From: an uncultured delta proteobacterium
Lineage (GTDB): Bacteria > Desulfobacterota > Desulfobulbia > Desulfobulbales > Desulfocapsaceae
Direction: 5' to 3'
Length of the DNA: 58,038 nt
Assembly (NCBI GenBank): GCA_903901335.1
Contig: CAIUQR010000153.1
Location: 1-58,038 of the forward strand
The notes below the pieces were generated by a model. That model saw only the letters and a program-made list of their open reading frames with translations. It did not search any database and had not been told where the DNA came from. Below, piece after piece: positions 46,411 to 56,288 of the stretch. Position numbers and translations under genes: made by a program. Within the stretch, counting starts at the first letter, position 1, and each line of letters begins with the position of its first letter.

Positions 46411-47300
46411 CTTTTCGCCTCCATGAGCATGTCTCGAACCCCGTCGGAATCAATGCCGCATTGGGCTCGATGGAAGGCCTGTGATCCAAAACGCCCTGTT
46501 GGATAACCAAGGGCATAGCGATGAACAAATTTAGAGACATGAATTCCTTTATGAATCATGGCAAGAGCCACATGCATTCCAAGTCCCCCTGCAACCACAT
46601 GCTCCTCGATGGTAAAGAGAGTTTTTTCAGATACTTGGGTCCAAAATTCATCCGGGATTTCCTTGTCGTTGAACTCGGTTACAGCCCACACTGAAGGCCT
46701 GAGAGCAGCAGGCACATCGAGAAGTGCTTGCCACGCCACACCAGCTAATGGTCCCAATGCTGCGATGGCTCCGAACTCGCCAGTCAGCACCTGCCTCCAT
46801 GGGGCGTATTGAGGAACCGGGGCTCCTTCGGGACGTTCGTCAAAGCCTAAGCGGAGGTAAGTCGGCGAAGAGAATCCACGGATCACCGACGCGATATCTG
46901 CATCAAATGCGGGCACTAACACTTGAACGCCCAGGGCATTCATTGCCGCACAGTCTTCAAGCGCATGGTGGGTCGGGCCCATCTGTCCGTAGGCATAACC
47001 ACCGCCATTGCCAACCAGACAAACAGATAAATCGGACAGACAAATATCATTGCGTATTTGCTCAAAAGGACGTGCGTAGCAAAAGGGGGCAATGCTGTAG
47101 ACAAAAACCTTCATATTTTCGCGGGCCAGACCGGCAGCTACGCCTATCATGTTCTGTTCGGCAATGCCGGTGTTGATAAAACGATTGCCGAATGCTGTTT
47201 TTATATCTTCCAATGCCATAAAACCAAGATCGCCAGTCAGAAAAAAACAATCCTCTCTGTTGTGATGGGCAGTTACCGCAGCCGCAAAGGCGTTTCTCAT
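46407..47300 (-). CDS. transketolase-type enzyme, C-terminal subunit (297 aa)
   Basis: Contains the pyrimidine-binding domain (FLTGDLGFMALEDIK, NTGIAEQNMIGVAAGLA with the catalytic Glu) and the transketolase C-terminal domain (TIEEHVVAGGLG). In ordinary transketolases this is the second half of one chain; here it is a separate gene that overlaps by 4 bp with the N-terminal subunit gene. Such split pairs act in the making of unusual sugars or amino-acid-like precursors, as well as in pentose phosphate exchange. The location in a glycan cluster favours a special sugar. Thiamine diphosphate is the cofactor. Confidence 0.9.
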   Translation of the reverse strand: MRNAFAAAVTAHHNREDCFFLTGDLGFMALEDIKTAFGNRFINTGIAEQNMIGVAAGLARENMKVFVYSIAPFCYARPFEQIRNDICLSDLSVCLVGNGGGYAYGQMGPTHHALEDCAAMNALGVQVLVPAFDADIASVIRGFSSPTYLRLGFDERPEGAPVPQYAPWRQVLTGEFGAIAALGPLAGVAWQALLDVPAALRPSVWAVTEFNDKEIPDEFWTQVSEKTLFTIEEHVVAGGLGMHVALAMIHKGIHVSKFVHRYALGYPTGRFGSQAFHRAQCGIDSDGVRDMLMEAKR

Positions 47301-48085
47301 AAGTCTCCTCTCTGGGTATTTATCGAACAGGCTGTACGGTATTCTTGTTCGGTAAGCGGTAGATAATGAGACTCCAGGGTATTTTCAAAAGCCAGACCTT
47401 TTCCTTTAATTGTATTCAAAATCAGTATATTCACTTTGTCCGCAGATTTGCTTTCCAAGGATTTCAATATCTCTCCGCAATTATGGCCATCGGCGTGTTG
47501 AACGTGGGCGCCGAATGCCTCGATTCTTGGAGTCAGGTCACTGCAAGATATAATCTCCTTCGTGGTGCCAAAACCCTGTAATCCATTTTGATCAATGATG
47601 ATCGTTAAATTATTCAGCCGATGATGAACTGAAAAAATAAGGGCCTCCCAGCAACTCCCCTCCTGCCATTCACCATCTGAACAGAGGCAATAAATATGTC
47701 GAGGAACATTGTTGTGTTTGGCCGCAAGGGCCAAGCCCGCAGCAAGTGAGGGGCCATGGCCCAAAGAGCCAGTGGGGAAAAGCAGGCCGAAAATCCCGCT
47801 ACCGCTTGGGTGGCAGGGAAGCATCGTATTGTTTTGAGCGAAGGTTTTCAGGTCGGCATCATTCATTTTGCCAAGAGTCCAGAGCGTGACATAGAGAGCC
47901 CCGGCGGAGTGCCCTTTGGAGAGGATAAAACGATCATCTGGATTCAGAACTCGGTGATGAAGGATAATCATCGCATCGAGGCAGGATACATTGCCTCCGA
48001 TATGGCCGCAATTCGCATGAAAATGCATTTCCAGTAATCGGTTGCGAGCAGTTTCGATTATCGTTTGTATGTCATTTATGGGCAT
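47297..48085 (-). CDS. transketolase-type enzyme, N-terminal subunit (262 aa)
   Basis: Thiamine-diphosphate-binding half: ILSKGHSAGALY, SLGHGPSLAAGLALAAK and the GDG-type metal/ThDP motif SDGEWQEGSCWEAL followed by IIDQNGLQGFG. I take ATG 48085 (MPINDIQT) as start; the frame continues to 48160, but that would overlap the upstream gene by 89 bp instead of 14. The extension has poor protein character. It works with the C-terminal subunit encoded just after it. Product not determined. Confidence 0.88.
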   Translation of the reverse strand: MPINDIQTIIETARNRLLEMHFHANCGHIGGNVSCLDAMIILHHRVLNPDDRFILSKGHSAGALYVTLWTLGKMNDADLKTFAQNNTMLPCHPSGSGIFGLLFPTGSLGHGPSLAAGLALAAKHNNVPRHIYCLCSDGEWQEGSCWEALIFSVHHRLNNLTIIIDQNGLQGFGTTKEIISCSDLTPRIEAFGAHVQHADGHNCGEILKSLESKSADKVNILILNTIKGKGLAFENTLESHYLPLTEQEYRTACSINTQRGDL

Positions 48086-49901
48086 TCTTGAGCCACACTT
48101 GATAATTGGCGGTGGATTGGATATCCCACTCTTCTTGGTGAAGTTGTATTTTTTTTTCAATCAGTTGAGTTTCGCAGGAATTTGGAAAGATAAAAATATT
48201 TATCTGCGGGACTTCAGCAAGTATTTCGCTGATCTTTCCGGCAGCGCCGCAGGTAGTTAAATCGTTTTGTGCTGCAATCCTCCTCCCCGCTTCATCTTTA
48301 CGTCCAGTATTGGAGAATACATGAAGCGTTTCGATTGGACTCACGCTTACAAAGGCTATGTCCGGTCGTAACAATCCGACTGCTGAAAGAAGTTCTGCTG
48401 GAATCAGGGCGAGACTATGATCAGGAGCTCGGTTTTTGAGTAACTGTACAACTTGTATGTGCGAGGTTTTGAGTTTCCATTGATGTGGCCGGGCAATAAC
48501 GGCAGAGGTGACTACCGGAGACTTCAGTATGGCAAATAAGGTTAAAAATAGTATTCCAAATATTTTCATGGTTGGTTTGAGGAAACGGCCGCGAACTTTT
48601 TCGCTATCAAGACAGAGCAGGATGAAAACAGCTATGACCAGCAACATCTGGGTCGCATAAGCCAATCGCCAGTAAGCGCGTAGCAGTGTGATTTTTAACA
48701 AAATACTGCTGATTGGTGGAAATACGATACAGAAACTAACAAGAAGAGAAGCTATGGCAACTTGGGTTATTTTCTGATTTTTCCATGGCCAGAGGAGAAT
48801 ACCTGCCAACGATGCAAAATAAAAAAAAAGGGTGGTTGTTTTTAAGAAGAGCGTATCTGCCAATATGCTATATTCCGGTCGTAACTGCGCATTGACAATA
48901 TGTCGCCAGCCAAATTGTTGCCAAACATCGGTATTGGTCAACTCTGGAAGATATCCCAACTTGATAAGACCGACGATGATTGCAAACGGAACAAGGGTGG
49001 TAGCCAGCAAAATAATTTTCTTTGTGCGTTGTGGTTGGTTCCATTGCGACAGGAAGCTGCCGAGGGCGGTGGACGCAATAACAAAAGGAACAAGAAAAAA
49101 TGCAGTTCCGCTTAACCCGATGCTGCATATTGCAGCAAAAAAAAGGCGCAGGAGATTTACGACGGAACCGCTGTCCATGAATCTGAAAGTCAACAGGGCC
49201 GTCAGTGGTACAAAGAGCAAAATCAGGATGCACTTTCCTTGCCAGGCTCTGACGATTGTGAATTGTCCCCAATCTTGGTGGGAGTCCCCGCTACATATAT
49301 AAAGCAAAATAATAATGACGACTCCCAGGAAAGAATTCCTGTATGAAAAATCAAAATAGCGAAAAAAAACATAAAAGACCAGTGGGAAAAAAAACAGGAA
49401 AAAACAACCGGTTATGATTTGGCAAAAGAACAATGGCTGGAGGCCGAGTGCACGGGCAAAAAGAGCACCCATTACCTCGATGGCAGTCGTTAAATGTACA
49501 GGTGAAAGTGCAGGGAGATTTGAACTATCAAGTGCCGTATGAAAAATAGATATCGGACCTCCCATATTTTGTATCCCATGGAGCGCTCGATGAAAAAAAA
49601 TGAGATCCTCGGCATTTGGACGAAGTATGAATATATTCAGCAAAATGGAAAACAAGCATAGGCCTGCCATGCTGATCATGCTTGTATCGATTTTTCCAAG
49701 TTTCTTCAGCAAATTTAATTGAATCCAAACAAACAGGAGTATTCCGACGTGAAGAAGGAAAAAAACATAGCATGTCCATAAGGGCAATCTTGAGAACAAT
49801 ACAACTTCATACGCCAATGTGCTCGATGTGACGAGAATCAACATCAGGTCAAGAAGGGTCCAGGCCAGTTGATCGACACTCTCGGTGTTTTCTATCGACA
49901 T
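48072..49901 (-). CDS. large polytopic membrane protein, first gene of the glycan cluster (609 aa)
   Basis: Twelve or more hydrophobic segments cover about the first 480 residues, and a soluble C-terminal domain of about 130 residues follows. The pattern recalls GT-C-fold membrane glycosyltransferases or DUF6077-like proteins, but I see no diagnostic motif beyond an acidic pair in RPNAEDLIFFHRAL after one of the first helices. I place the start at ATG 49901 (MSIENTESVD) with AAGAGAG upstream; an in-frame ATG at 50036 would add 45 residues that lack membrane character. AT-rich. A remnant of an IS3 element lies just upstream, at the edge of the cluster. Confidence 0.75.
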   Translation of the reverse strand: MSIENTESVDQLAWTLLDLMLILVTSSTLAYEVVLFSRLPLWTCYVFFLLHVGILLFVWIQLNLLKKLGKIDTSMISMAGLCLFSILLNIFILRPNAEDLIFFHRALHGIQNMGGPISIFHTALDSSNLPALSPVHLTTAIEVMGALFARALGLQPLFFCQIITGCFFLFFFPLVFYVFFRYFDFSYRNSFLGVVIIILLYICSGDSHQDWGQFTIVRAWQGKCILILLFVPLTALLTFRFMDSGSVVNLLRLFFAAICSIGLSGTAFFLVPFVIASTALGSFLSQWNQPQRTKKIILLATTLVPFAIIVGLIKLGYLPELTNTDVWQQFGWRHIVNAQLRPEYSILADTLFLKTTTLFFYFASLAGILLWPWKNQKITQVAIASLLVSFCIVFPPISSILLKITLLRAYWRLAYATQMLLVIAVFILLCLDSEKVRGRFLKPTMKIFGILFLTLFAILKSPVVTSAVIARPHQWKLKTSHIQVVQLLKNRAPDHSLALIPAELLSAVGLLRPDIAFVSVSPIETLHVFSNTGRKDEAGRRIAAQNDLTTCGAAGKISEILAEVPQINIFIFPNSCETQLIEKKIQLHQEEWDIQSTANYQVWLKNAHK

Positions 49902-50137
49902 ACGCTCTCTTTGGAAAAACTCAATTAATATCTCGTAGATTGTCTTGCCCTGCAATATGAGGTCAGTGGTGGCGAGGTGGTGAACACAGCTTCCTCCGGG
50001 GTCCCTGACAAAAAGCCCTTTCCAACGAAGAGTCATCTGTTGGATGATTCAAAAACTACCCTTCCACAGTAACTTTCGCAATCATTTTATTGCCGATACC
50101 AATAGAACCAAGCTAACCAAAACCTTTTCCTTCAAAA

Positions 50138-50440
50138 TCAAGCATTCAGATACACGTTTTCATGTTTAACACTGTATAGCTGCTCGACGAAGATGTTGCC
50201 GAATGCTCGTCTCTGTCCCTTCATGCTGTTGGCAATATTTTCCCGTTTCAGTGCGTCTATGAAGGTATCGCTTGTAATTGTGAACCGTGGTCGCTGTTGA
50301 AAATTTCCGGTTTGCCGTGGCTTGTGAAGGCTTTTTCCAGGCAATCGACTCAGCTACCATACGATTGCTGATCCGGTAGCCTAGCAACCGAAAAGAGCGC
50401 CAGTCGATGATCGCCACCAGATAGGTGTCATGGTCTTTTT
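50138..50440 (-). pseudogene. decayed IS3-family transposase (OrfB, integrase core)
   Basis: Three reading frames together spell an IS3 OrfB catalytic core: VAIIDWRSFRLLGYRISN in one frame, CLEKAFTSHGKPEIFNSD in a second, and TSDTFIDALKRENIANS then RAFGNIFVEQLYSVKHENV in the third. The three acidic residues of the DDE triad (DW, NSD, VEQL) can still be recognised. At least two frameshifts break the gene, and the N-terminal part and OrfA are missing. Inactive relic at the boundary between the AT-rich glycan cluster and the chemosensory genes. Confidence 0.88.
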
Positions 50441-50780
50441 ATCTGCCATGGCATAGAATTCGTTTTTCTATCGAAAGTACCTTCTGCTCCCCTGATTTTT
50501 TCTCCATTTTGGACAGAGACAATTTTTTTTGCACGTGATGCAGTCTTTTCCTTTTTGTCCACAAAAGTTGGCACTGTCCACTTTTGTTAACACTTGGCTC
50601 TCCTGCAAGTCTACCGGTTCTCCTTTTAACTTTTTTCTGAAGCCCCGGTAAAGACAATGGCTTTTTCGAAAAGTCATCAGGATTTCGCAATCCGGCATGA
50701 TTGATGCTTTATCAACCGCAATGCCATGCAGATGTACCCAAAAGTGGATAAGAATAACATCATTACTCTGCCGACTACCC
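50441..50780. other. non-coding stretch with an inverted repeat, possibly an IS relic
   Basis: About 340 bp between the transposase relic and the next gene. An inverted repeat ACAAAAGT / ACTTTTGT lies at 50561-50568 and 50580-50587 inside a tract of the TGTCCACTTTTG type, which resembles IS3-family ends. A related CCAAAAGTGGAT occurs near 50739. A minus-strand cysteine-rich frame (50468-50782) has no recognisable homology. No convincing gene. Confidence 0.45.
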
Positions 50781-51176
50781 ATGAAAATATTTTTCTATTC
50801 CGCCAGGAATGCAGCCTGCGATAACGGCTGTCAGTATTTGAAATGCAGTAAGCGTTGCCTGCACGTGTTGGAAAAACTGGAACCCCTGAAGGAAATAACC
50901 GTGCTTCCGGGTGGTTCCCATTTTAACTCGTCGCAGAGTATGAATCTGCGGAGCGGGGATCTGGTGATCCTCTATGCCGGCAATCTCCAGGAGTTGGAGG
51001 ATTTAGTCTCCATTAAGGATGTTTTTGAATCATTCCGTATAGTTTTAATCGTCGGCCAGGAGAAGGATATCAATGACGAAAAATGCCATCTCCTGAACCC
51101 GCGATATATCACCTCGGTTGGACGACATGAGACCGGGCTGAGTGCGGTGATCGGGAAGATGACCGGCGTAGTTTAA
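50781..51176 (+). CDS. small protein upstream of the CheW gene (131 aa)
   Basis: I take ATG 50781 (MKIFFYSARN); no strong ribosome binding site is visible, and the open frame also extends upstream to 50697. The first 30 residues have four Cys (ACDNGCQYLKCSKRCLHV). The rest has alternating strands and helices (SGDLVILYAGNLQELEDLV, SFRIVLIVGQEKDIN, PRYITSVGRHETGLSAVIGKM) resembling a degenerate receiver-like fold without a clear phospho-Asp. It stops 25 bp before the CheW-type gene and is probably cotranscribed. Function unknown; a link to the chemoreceptor pathway is inferred from position. Confidence 0.6.
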   Translation: MKIFFYSARNAACDNGCQYLKCSKRCLHVLEKLEPLKEITVLPGGSHFNSSQSMNLRSGDLVILYAGNLQELEDLVSIKDVFESFRIVLIVGQEKDINDEKCHLLNPRYITSVGRHETGLSAVIGKMTGVV

Positions 51177-51201
51177 AAATTCAATAATGAGACGGGAACC
51201 A

Positions 51202-52728
51202 ATGGAACAACTTTTCGCATCATTCATGCTGGATCAAGCTGCGGGCTTGGAGATAGCCTTGAGGGCGGAAGATATAACCGAGGCAACACCGATTAAGGGT
51301 GGAATCCAGACCCTGCCGGCGAGTATCGATTTCCTTGAAGGAATCATGCACTTACGGGATGATGTTATCCCGATAATCAATTTGAAAAAACGCCTGGGGC
51401 TCACCGAAAACACCTATGAAACCGGCGCCAAGGTGGCGGTGATTACCTTATTCAATAACCGGTATGGGCTGCTCTTCGACGACATCAAAGAGGTTTTCAG
51501 AGTCGATCCGGCAAGCATCAGACCGGTAAACCGTGCGCTGCAATCAGAAGACAGAATTATTTCCTCCCTGATTACCCTTGAAAAAGGGAAACGCACCGTC
51601 GAGGTCCTTGAGCTTTCGAATCTGTTCTCCGGGGGACCTCCTGAGGCGGAGAAATGGGATGTCACGAATGAAGAGCCTGCTTTTGATGCCGAACCGGCCA
51701 CCTATTCCCGCTATATTGTGTTCTGCTGCGCCGGACAGGAGTATGGGGTGCCTGTGCAGTACTCGCAGGAGATAACCTTCTATTCGGATATCAATAAGAT
51801 ATTCAAGTCCGGTTGTGTCGAAGGTGCGTTGCAGCTGAGGGGAAACACGATACCGGTCATTAATTCTCAGTTTCTGCTGTCTGCAAGAGAAGAGGCCGAG
51901 CAGGATATCGGAGAGACATTCAGGATTCTGGTACTGTCCACTGAGGAATGTAGCCTCGGCATGATTGTTGAGGAGGTCAAAGAGATCGTGACCGTTCCCG
52001 ACAAGGAGGTATTGCCGATGCCGCTCGGCGGAAATGCCAGAGTATCAGGTATATATCCGCGGAATAGGGGAGGGAATATCATGCTCCTCGACATGCCCGG
52101 CCTGGTATGTGATCACATGGATAAGATCAAATCCCTGGCCCGGATCAACAATAAAAAAGAGGAGGCCAAGGAAGAACGGCAGGCCGAGGCCCACCACCTG
52201 ATCACTGAAAATTGCTACCTGGTCTTTGCGATAGACAAGAATTTCGCCATCGAGATTAAAGACGTCCAGGAGATCATTGAATGCGACGGAGTGATGGGTG
52301 TTCCCGGCGTGACAGGGTTCAATTCCCAGGTCATTAATCTGCGCGGCCAGATCGTCCCGGTTATAAATCTTAGACTTTTTTACAATTTTCCTACAAAAAA
52401 CGCAGGAGCGGAGAAGAGCAAGCTGATTATCTGCAAGGGACAATCGCGCACAGTGGCCCTGGAGGTTGATCGGATTGTGACCATCTACAAGCAGGAACAG
52501 TTCCATGCCACGCCTTCTTTAAATCCCCAATTGGCGGGGAGGAAAGATACGCTTGACCGCCTGATTGACTTCGTCGGTCGTGACGGGCTGAGTGAGCATG
52601 TCCTGGTGGTCAATACTGACAATCTGGTGCTGAATCACCTGGTCGTGAAAGCTGAGAGTGAAGCGCTCTCAACTCCTGAAAACAACGGTGTTGATAGCAC
52701 CACTACAAATGAAAACGTGAGGTCATGA
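51202..52728 (+). CDS. triple CheW-domain chemotaxis coupling protein (508 aa)
   Basis: Three CheW-like beta barrels in tandem: about residues 5-150 ([20 protein letters not shown]), 165-310 ([19 protein letters not shown]) and 335-490 ([19 protein letters not shown]). Each has the (L/I)RGxx(I/V)P(V/I)IN signature. CheW couples receptors to the kinase CheA; ordinary CheW has one domain of about 150 aa. I prefer ATG 51202 ([10 protein letters not shown]) over ATG 51187. The stop overlaps the next gene's start region (ATGA at 52725), so it is translationally linked to the chemoreceptor. No cheA, cheY, cheR or cheB is present in the window. Confidence 0.9.
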   Translation: MEQLFASFMLDQAAGLEIALRAEDITEATPIKGGIQTLPASIDFLEGIMHLRDDVIPIINLKKRLGLTENTYETGAKVAVITLFNNRYGLLFDDIKEVFRVDPASIRPVNRALQSEDRIISSLITLEKGKRTVEVLELSNLFSGGPPEAEKWDVTNEEPAFDAEPATYSRYIVFCCAGQEYGVPVQYSQEITFYSDINKIFKSGCVEGALQLRGNTIPVINSQFLLSAREEAEQDIGETFRILVLSTEECSLGMIVEEVKEIVTVPDKEVLPMPLGGNARVSGIYPRNRGGNIMLLDMPGLVCDHMDKIKSLARINNKKEEAKEERQAEAHHLITENCYLVFAIDKNFAIEIKDVQEIIECDGVMGVPGVTGFNSQVINLRGQIVPVINLRLFYNFPTKNAGAEKSKLIICKGQSRTVALEVDRIVTIYKQEQFHATPSLNPQLAGRKDTLDRLIDFVGRDGLSEHVLVVNTDNLVLNHLVVKAESEALSTPENNGVDSTTTNENVRS

Positions 52729-52730
52729 GA

Positions 52731-55700
52731 ATGGAATCGAAGAGCAAGGTAACAACAGAAATGGACGTGTCATATTTAAACTTGTTAATGGAGCCGAGCT
52801 TTATTGTCGGTGATGACCGGATCATTACCTGGGCAAACGATCCGTTCTTTAAAACATTCAATCTGAAGTCGGCCAATGTCGTCAACAGGATGACATGTGA
52901 AGAGGCCTGCCCCACCCATCTCTGCGGGACGAAGGACTGTCCCAGCGCCAAGGCGATCCGGATCAAGAAACCGGTGGAGGCTGAGGTCATTTACAGAAAT
53001 GGTGGAACATCGGTGCAATACTTTGCATCGAGAGCGGTACCGATGAATGGAATAGGCAGTGGTACGTTAATTACGATGAGTGATATCACGGAGTTAAAAA
53101 ACGCCCAGGCGAATCTGCGGCAGATGACCACCGATCTGAATGTGATACCCACCCCGATTGTGGAGATGGATACGACCTTTGCGATCACCTTTATTAATCC
53201 TGCTGGTGCCTCTGTAGTGGGCCTGACCCCGGATGAGGCAATCGGCAAAAAATGTTATGACCTCTTCAAGACGCCGCATTGTAAGACCGAAAAATGCGCC
53301 TGTGCCAGGGCGATGAAAACGGATTCAATTGTCACCGATCAGACCATCGCCAGGCCGCGGGATGGGGTAATTATCCCGATCAAATACACCGGCGCGCCGA
53401 TCAAGGATGCGAAGGGCAATATTAAAGGGGCAATCGAGTATGTCATTGATATGACGGAGGAGACAAAGCAGAGGCAGCTGGCCGATGAAAAGATTGAGAA
53501 TCTGAACACGATCCCGACGCCGATCATGGCCATCGATACCGACTTTACCATCACCTTTATGAATCCGGCCGGTGCTGGTGTAGTCGGGAAAACACCGGAC
53601 CAGGTTGTGGGAGAAAAATGTTTTAATCTTTTCAAGACCCCGCACTGCAGGACGGAGAAATGTGCCTGTGCCAGGGCGATGAAGACCGGGGCGGTGGTAA
53701 CCGAACAGACTATTGCGAGACCAGCAGAAGGGGTGATTATCCCGATCAAATATACGGCCTCGCCGATCAAGGATGCCAAAGGAAATATCAAAGGGGCGCT
53801 TGAGTATGTCCTCGATATGACGGAAGAGGCAAAACAGAAGCAGGCCGCCGATGAAAAGATCGAAAATCTGAACATAATCCCGACGCCGATCATGGCCATC
53901 GATACCGATTTCAATATCACCTTTATGAATCCGGCCGGTGCTGCCGTAGTCGGAAAGACCCCGGATCAGGTTGTGGGAGAAAAATGTTTTAATCTTTTCA
54001 AGACCCCGCACTGCAAGACGGAGAAATGCGCCTGTGCCAGGGCGATGAAAACGGATGCGGTGGTGACTGAGCATACCATCGCGAGGCCGGCGGAAGGGGT
54101 GATTATTCCGATTAAATATACCGGCGCGCCGATCAAGGACGCCAAAGGCAATATCAAAGGGGCGCTCGAGTATGTCCTCGACATGACGGAAGAGGCAAAA
54201 CAGAAACAGGCGGCCGATGAAAAGATCGAAAATCTGAATACGATCCCGACGCCGATCATGGCCATCGATACCGATTTCACCATTACCTTTATGAATCCGG
54301 CCGGTGCTGCCGTGGTCGGAAAGACCCCGGATCAGGTAGTGGGGGAAAAATGTTTTAATCTCTTCAAGACTCCGCACTGCAAGACGGAGAAATGCGCTTG
54401 TGCCAGGGCGATGAAAACGGATGCGGTGGTGACTGAGCATACCATCGCCAGACCTGCGGAAGGGGTGATTATCCCGATCAAATATACCGGCGCCCCGATC
54501 AAGGATGCGAAGGGAAATATCAAAGGGGCGCTTGAGTATGTCCTCGATATGACGGAAGAGGTACAGCAGAAACAGGCGGCCGACGAGAAAATCAATAATC
54601 TCAATTCAATTCCTACCCCAATCCTGTCTATTGATACAGAGTTTACAATTACCTTTATGAATCCGGCCGGGGCGGCCATTGCCGGGATGCGGCCGGAAGA
54701 GCTGATCGGCAAGAAGTGTTACGATATCTTTAAAACTCCGCACTGCAAGACAGCCCGGTGTGCCTGTGCCCAGGCCATGAAGACCGACTCGATCGTCTCG
54801 GAGGAGACGATTGCCAGGCCTGCGGAAGGCAAGATCATCCCGATCAAATATACCGGTGCGCCGATCAAGGATGCCAAGGGAAACATCAAAGGAGCCCTTG
54901 AGTTTGTTCTCGATATTACGGAAGAAATGAAGCAGCGGCAGGCCTCCAACGAAAAAATAGAGAATCTTAATGCCATACCGAACCCGATTCATGCCGTCGA
55001 CACCAATCTGACTATCACCTATATCAATCCGGCAGGCGCTGCCATGGCGGGGGTGACGGTCGATCAGGCCATGGGCCGGAAATGTTATGACCTCTTCTGC
55101 AAGGATCATTGCCGGACCCAGATGTGCGGGGTCCAGCAGGCCATGCGCAGCGACAAACCGATCTCCGGGCAGACCAATGCCCATATCGGCGGCAGAAGTA
55201 TCCCGGTGAAGGTGACCAGCGTCTCGATCAAGGATGCCAAGGGAAACATCAAGGGAGGACTTGAATACATCGCTGATGTCACAGCTGAGGCCGAGGTCGA
55301 ACGGCTCATCAACCAGGCCAGCGAAGAGGTCTCCAGCCTGGTCGCGGCCTCCCTTGAGCAGATGGGCAAGGCCAATGCCCAGGTTGAGAGTATGAATGCG
55401 ACCATCGATAATGAGGTCGGTCTTCTCGACAGGTCATCGGCGACCATCGAGACGATGGTTAATTTTACTGCCGAGATGGCGACGCTCACGACCAAGTCGG
55501 CTGAGATGGCGCTGAAGGTGGCAGCCGATGCCGAAGAGGGAAAGAAGGCCAGTGCCGAGGCCGGCAAAAAGATGAAGGCGATCAACGACTCCATGGAAGG
55601 CAGCAATCAGATGGTCGGCAATCTGGTCAGCCAGCTGGGAAAAATAGGCAGTTTTGTTGATATCATCAAAGAAATCGCCTCCCAGACTAACCTGCTGGCC

Positions 55701-56174
55701 TTCAACGCTGCAATCGAGGCAGCGAGAGCCGGCGATGCCGGACGAGGTTTTGCAGTCGTTGCCGATGAGATCCGGAAACTTGCGGAAAACAGTTCGCGGT
55801 CGGCGGTTGATATTGCCAATATCGTCAAGAAGGTCGAGGAGGAATCGCGGGAGACAATAGGGGGGATGAAGGATGGTATGAAGATGCTGGGTGCAGGCGG
55901 AGAGGTGATCAATACGGCGCTTGCGGCGATGCAGAAGATATCGGAGGGTATCGTGACCATCTCCGATTCCGTCGGGGGCTTGAATGCGAAAACCGACATC
56001 TTGAATACCAACGGCAACGAGGTCAAGAAACAGATAATGAGTGTGGTTTCGTCTTCCAATGAAAATAAAAAGGCGGCGAATTCTGTTAATTTCTCCATCG
56101 ATGGTACTGTTGAGGCCCTGAAAAAGCTGGAAAATTCTACAAAAACCCTGAGTAAGGTCGTCAGCGAAATGTAA
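52731..56174 (+). CDS. soluble methyl-accepting chemoreceptor with seven PAS domains (1147 aa)
   Basis: No membrane segment is seen, so it is cytosolic. PAS domains: one divergent copy at about 15-140, then six copies in a strict 122-residue period (366 bp, starting at 53160, 53526, 53892, 54258, 54624 and 54990). The repeats share [27 protein letters not shown] and [19 protein letters not shown]; each has a Cys-x4-Cys pair, with a third Cys in most. The C-terminal 270 residues are an MCP signalling helix bundle with the hairpin core [24 protein letters not shown] lies 8 bp before ATG 52731; ATG 52725 is an alternative. Probably senses redox, metal or small molecules via its PAS domains and signals through the triple CheW protein upstream. 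Confidence 0.93.
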   Translation: MESKSKVTTEMDVSYLNLLMEPSFIVGDDRIITWANDPFFKTFNLKSANVVNRMTCEEACPTHLCGTKDCPSAKAIRIKKPVEAEVIYRNGGTSVQYFASRAVPMNGIGSGTLITMSDITELKNAQANLRQMTTDLNVIPTPIVEMDTTFAITFINPAGASVVGLTPDEAIGKKCYDLFKTPHCKTEKCACARAMKTDSIVTDQTIARPRDGVIIPIKYTGAPIKDAKGNIKGAIEYVIDMTEETKQRQLADEKIENLNTIPTPIMAIDTDFTITFMNPAGAGVVGKTPDQVVGEKCFNLFKTPHCRTEKCACARAMKTGAVVTEQTIARPAEGVIIPIKYTASPIKDAKGNIKGALEYVLDMTEEAKQKQAADEKIENLNIIPTPIMAIDTDFNITFMNPAGAAVVGKTPDQVVGEKCFNLFKTPHCKTEKCACARAMKTDAVVTEHTIARPAEGVIIPIKYTGAPIKDAKGNIKGALEYVLDMTEEAKQKQAADEKIENLNTIPTPIMAIDTDFTITFMNPAGAAVVGKTPDQVVGEKCFNLFKTPHCKTEKCACARAMKTDAVVTEHTIARPAEGVIIPIKYTGAPIKDAKGNIKGALEYVLDMTEEVQQKQAADEKINNLNSIPTPILSIDTEFTITFMNPAGAAIAGMRPEELIGKKCYDIFKTPHCKTARCACAQAMKTDSIVSEETIARPAEGKIIPIKYTGAPIKDAKGNIKGALEFVLDITEEMKQRQASNEKIENLNAIPNPIHAVDTNLTITYINPAGAAMAGVTVDQAMGRKCYDLFCKDHCRTQMCGVQQAMRSDKPISGQTNAHIGGRSIPVKVTSVSIKDAKGNIKGGLEYIADVTAEAEVERLINQASEEVSSLVAASLEQMGKANAQVESMNATIDNEVGLLDRSSATIETMVNFTAEMATLTTKSAEMALKVAADAEEGKKASAEAGKKMKAINDSMEGSNQMVGNLVSQLGKIGSFVDIIKEIASQTNLLAFNAAIEAARAGDAGRGFAVVADEIRKLAENSSRSAVDIANIVKKVEEESRETIGGMKDGMKMLGAGGEVINTALAAMQKISEGIVTISDSVGGLNAKTDILNTNGNEVKKQIMSVVSSSNENKKAANSVNFSIDGTVEALKKLENSTKTLSKVVSEM
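53160..55355 (+). repeat. six tandem 366-bp repeats inside the chemoreceptor gene
   Basis: Unit starts at 53160, 53526, 53892, 54258, 54624 and 54990, each exactly 366 bp apart, each encoding one PAS domain. Units 2, 3 and 4 are nearly identical in DNA as well as protein, while the first and last are more divergent. This gradient is expected for expansion by unequal crossing-over in the middle of the array. Confidence 0.95.
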
Positions 56175-56181
56175 CCGGTTC

Positions 56182-56217
56182 CCCCGGCTAAGGAAAATTT
56201 GCAGTCCTTAGCCGGGG
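56182..56217 (+). terminator. intrinsic terminator-like hairpin after the chemoreceptor gene
   Basis: A perfect 13-bp stem CCCCGGCTAAGGA / TCCTTAGCCGGGG with a 10-nt loop begins 8 bp after the stop codon. The following bases (ATGGCAGGGTTTT) hold only a short, delayed T-run, so termination may be incomplete. Confidence 0.7.
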
Positions 56218-56288
56218 ATGGCAGGGTTTTGGGCATGTTCAATTGTTCATGGGCTGATGGCGTTATCTGCATGGACCAGGTCAAGGCT

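Noticed and set aside
50468..50782. A cysteine-rich 104-residue minus-strand frame
   Set aside because: It runs through the non-coding IS-relic stretch, has no RBS and no family resemblance; the Cys cluster looks accidental.
53325..54440. A 371-residue open frame on the minus strand across the PAS repeats, plus several shorter ones with similar periodic sequence
   Set aside because: These are antisense frames of the near-identical 366-bp units; repetition keeps stops away in several frames at once. No start signal and no protein family.
53160..55355. Regularly spaced direct repeats considered as a CRISPR array
   Set aside because: The units are 366 bp, lie in one open reading frame and encode PAS domains. 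There is no short repeat/unique spacer pattern and no cas gene.
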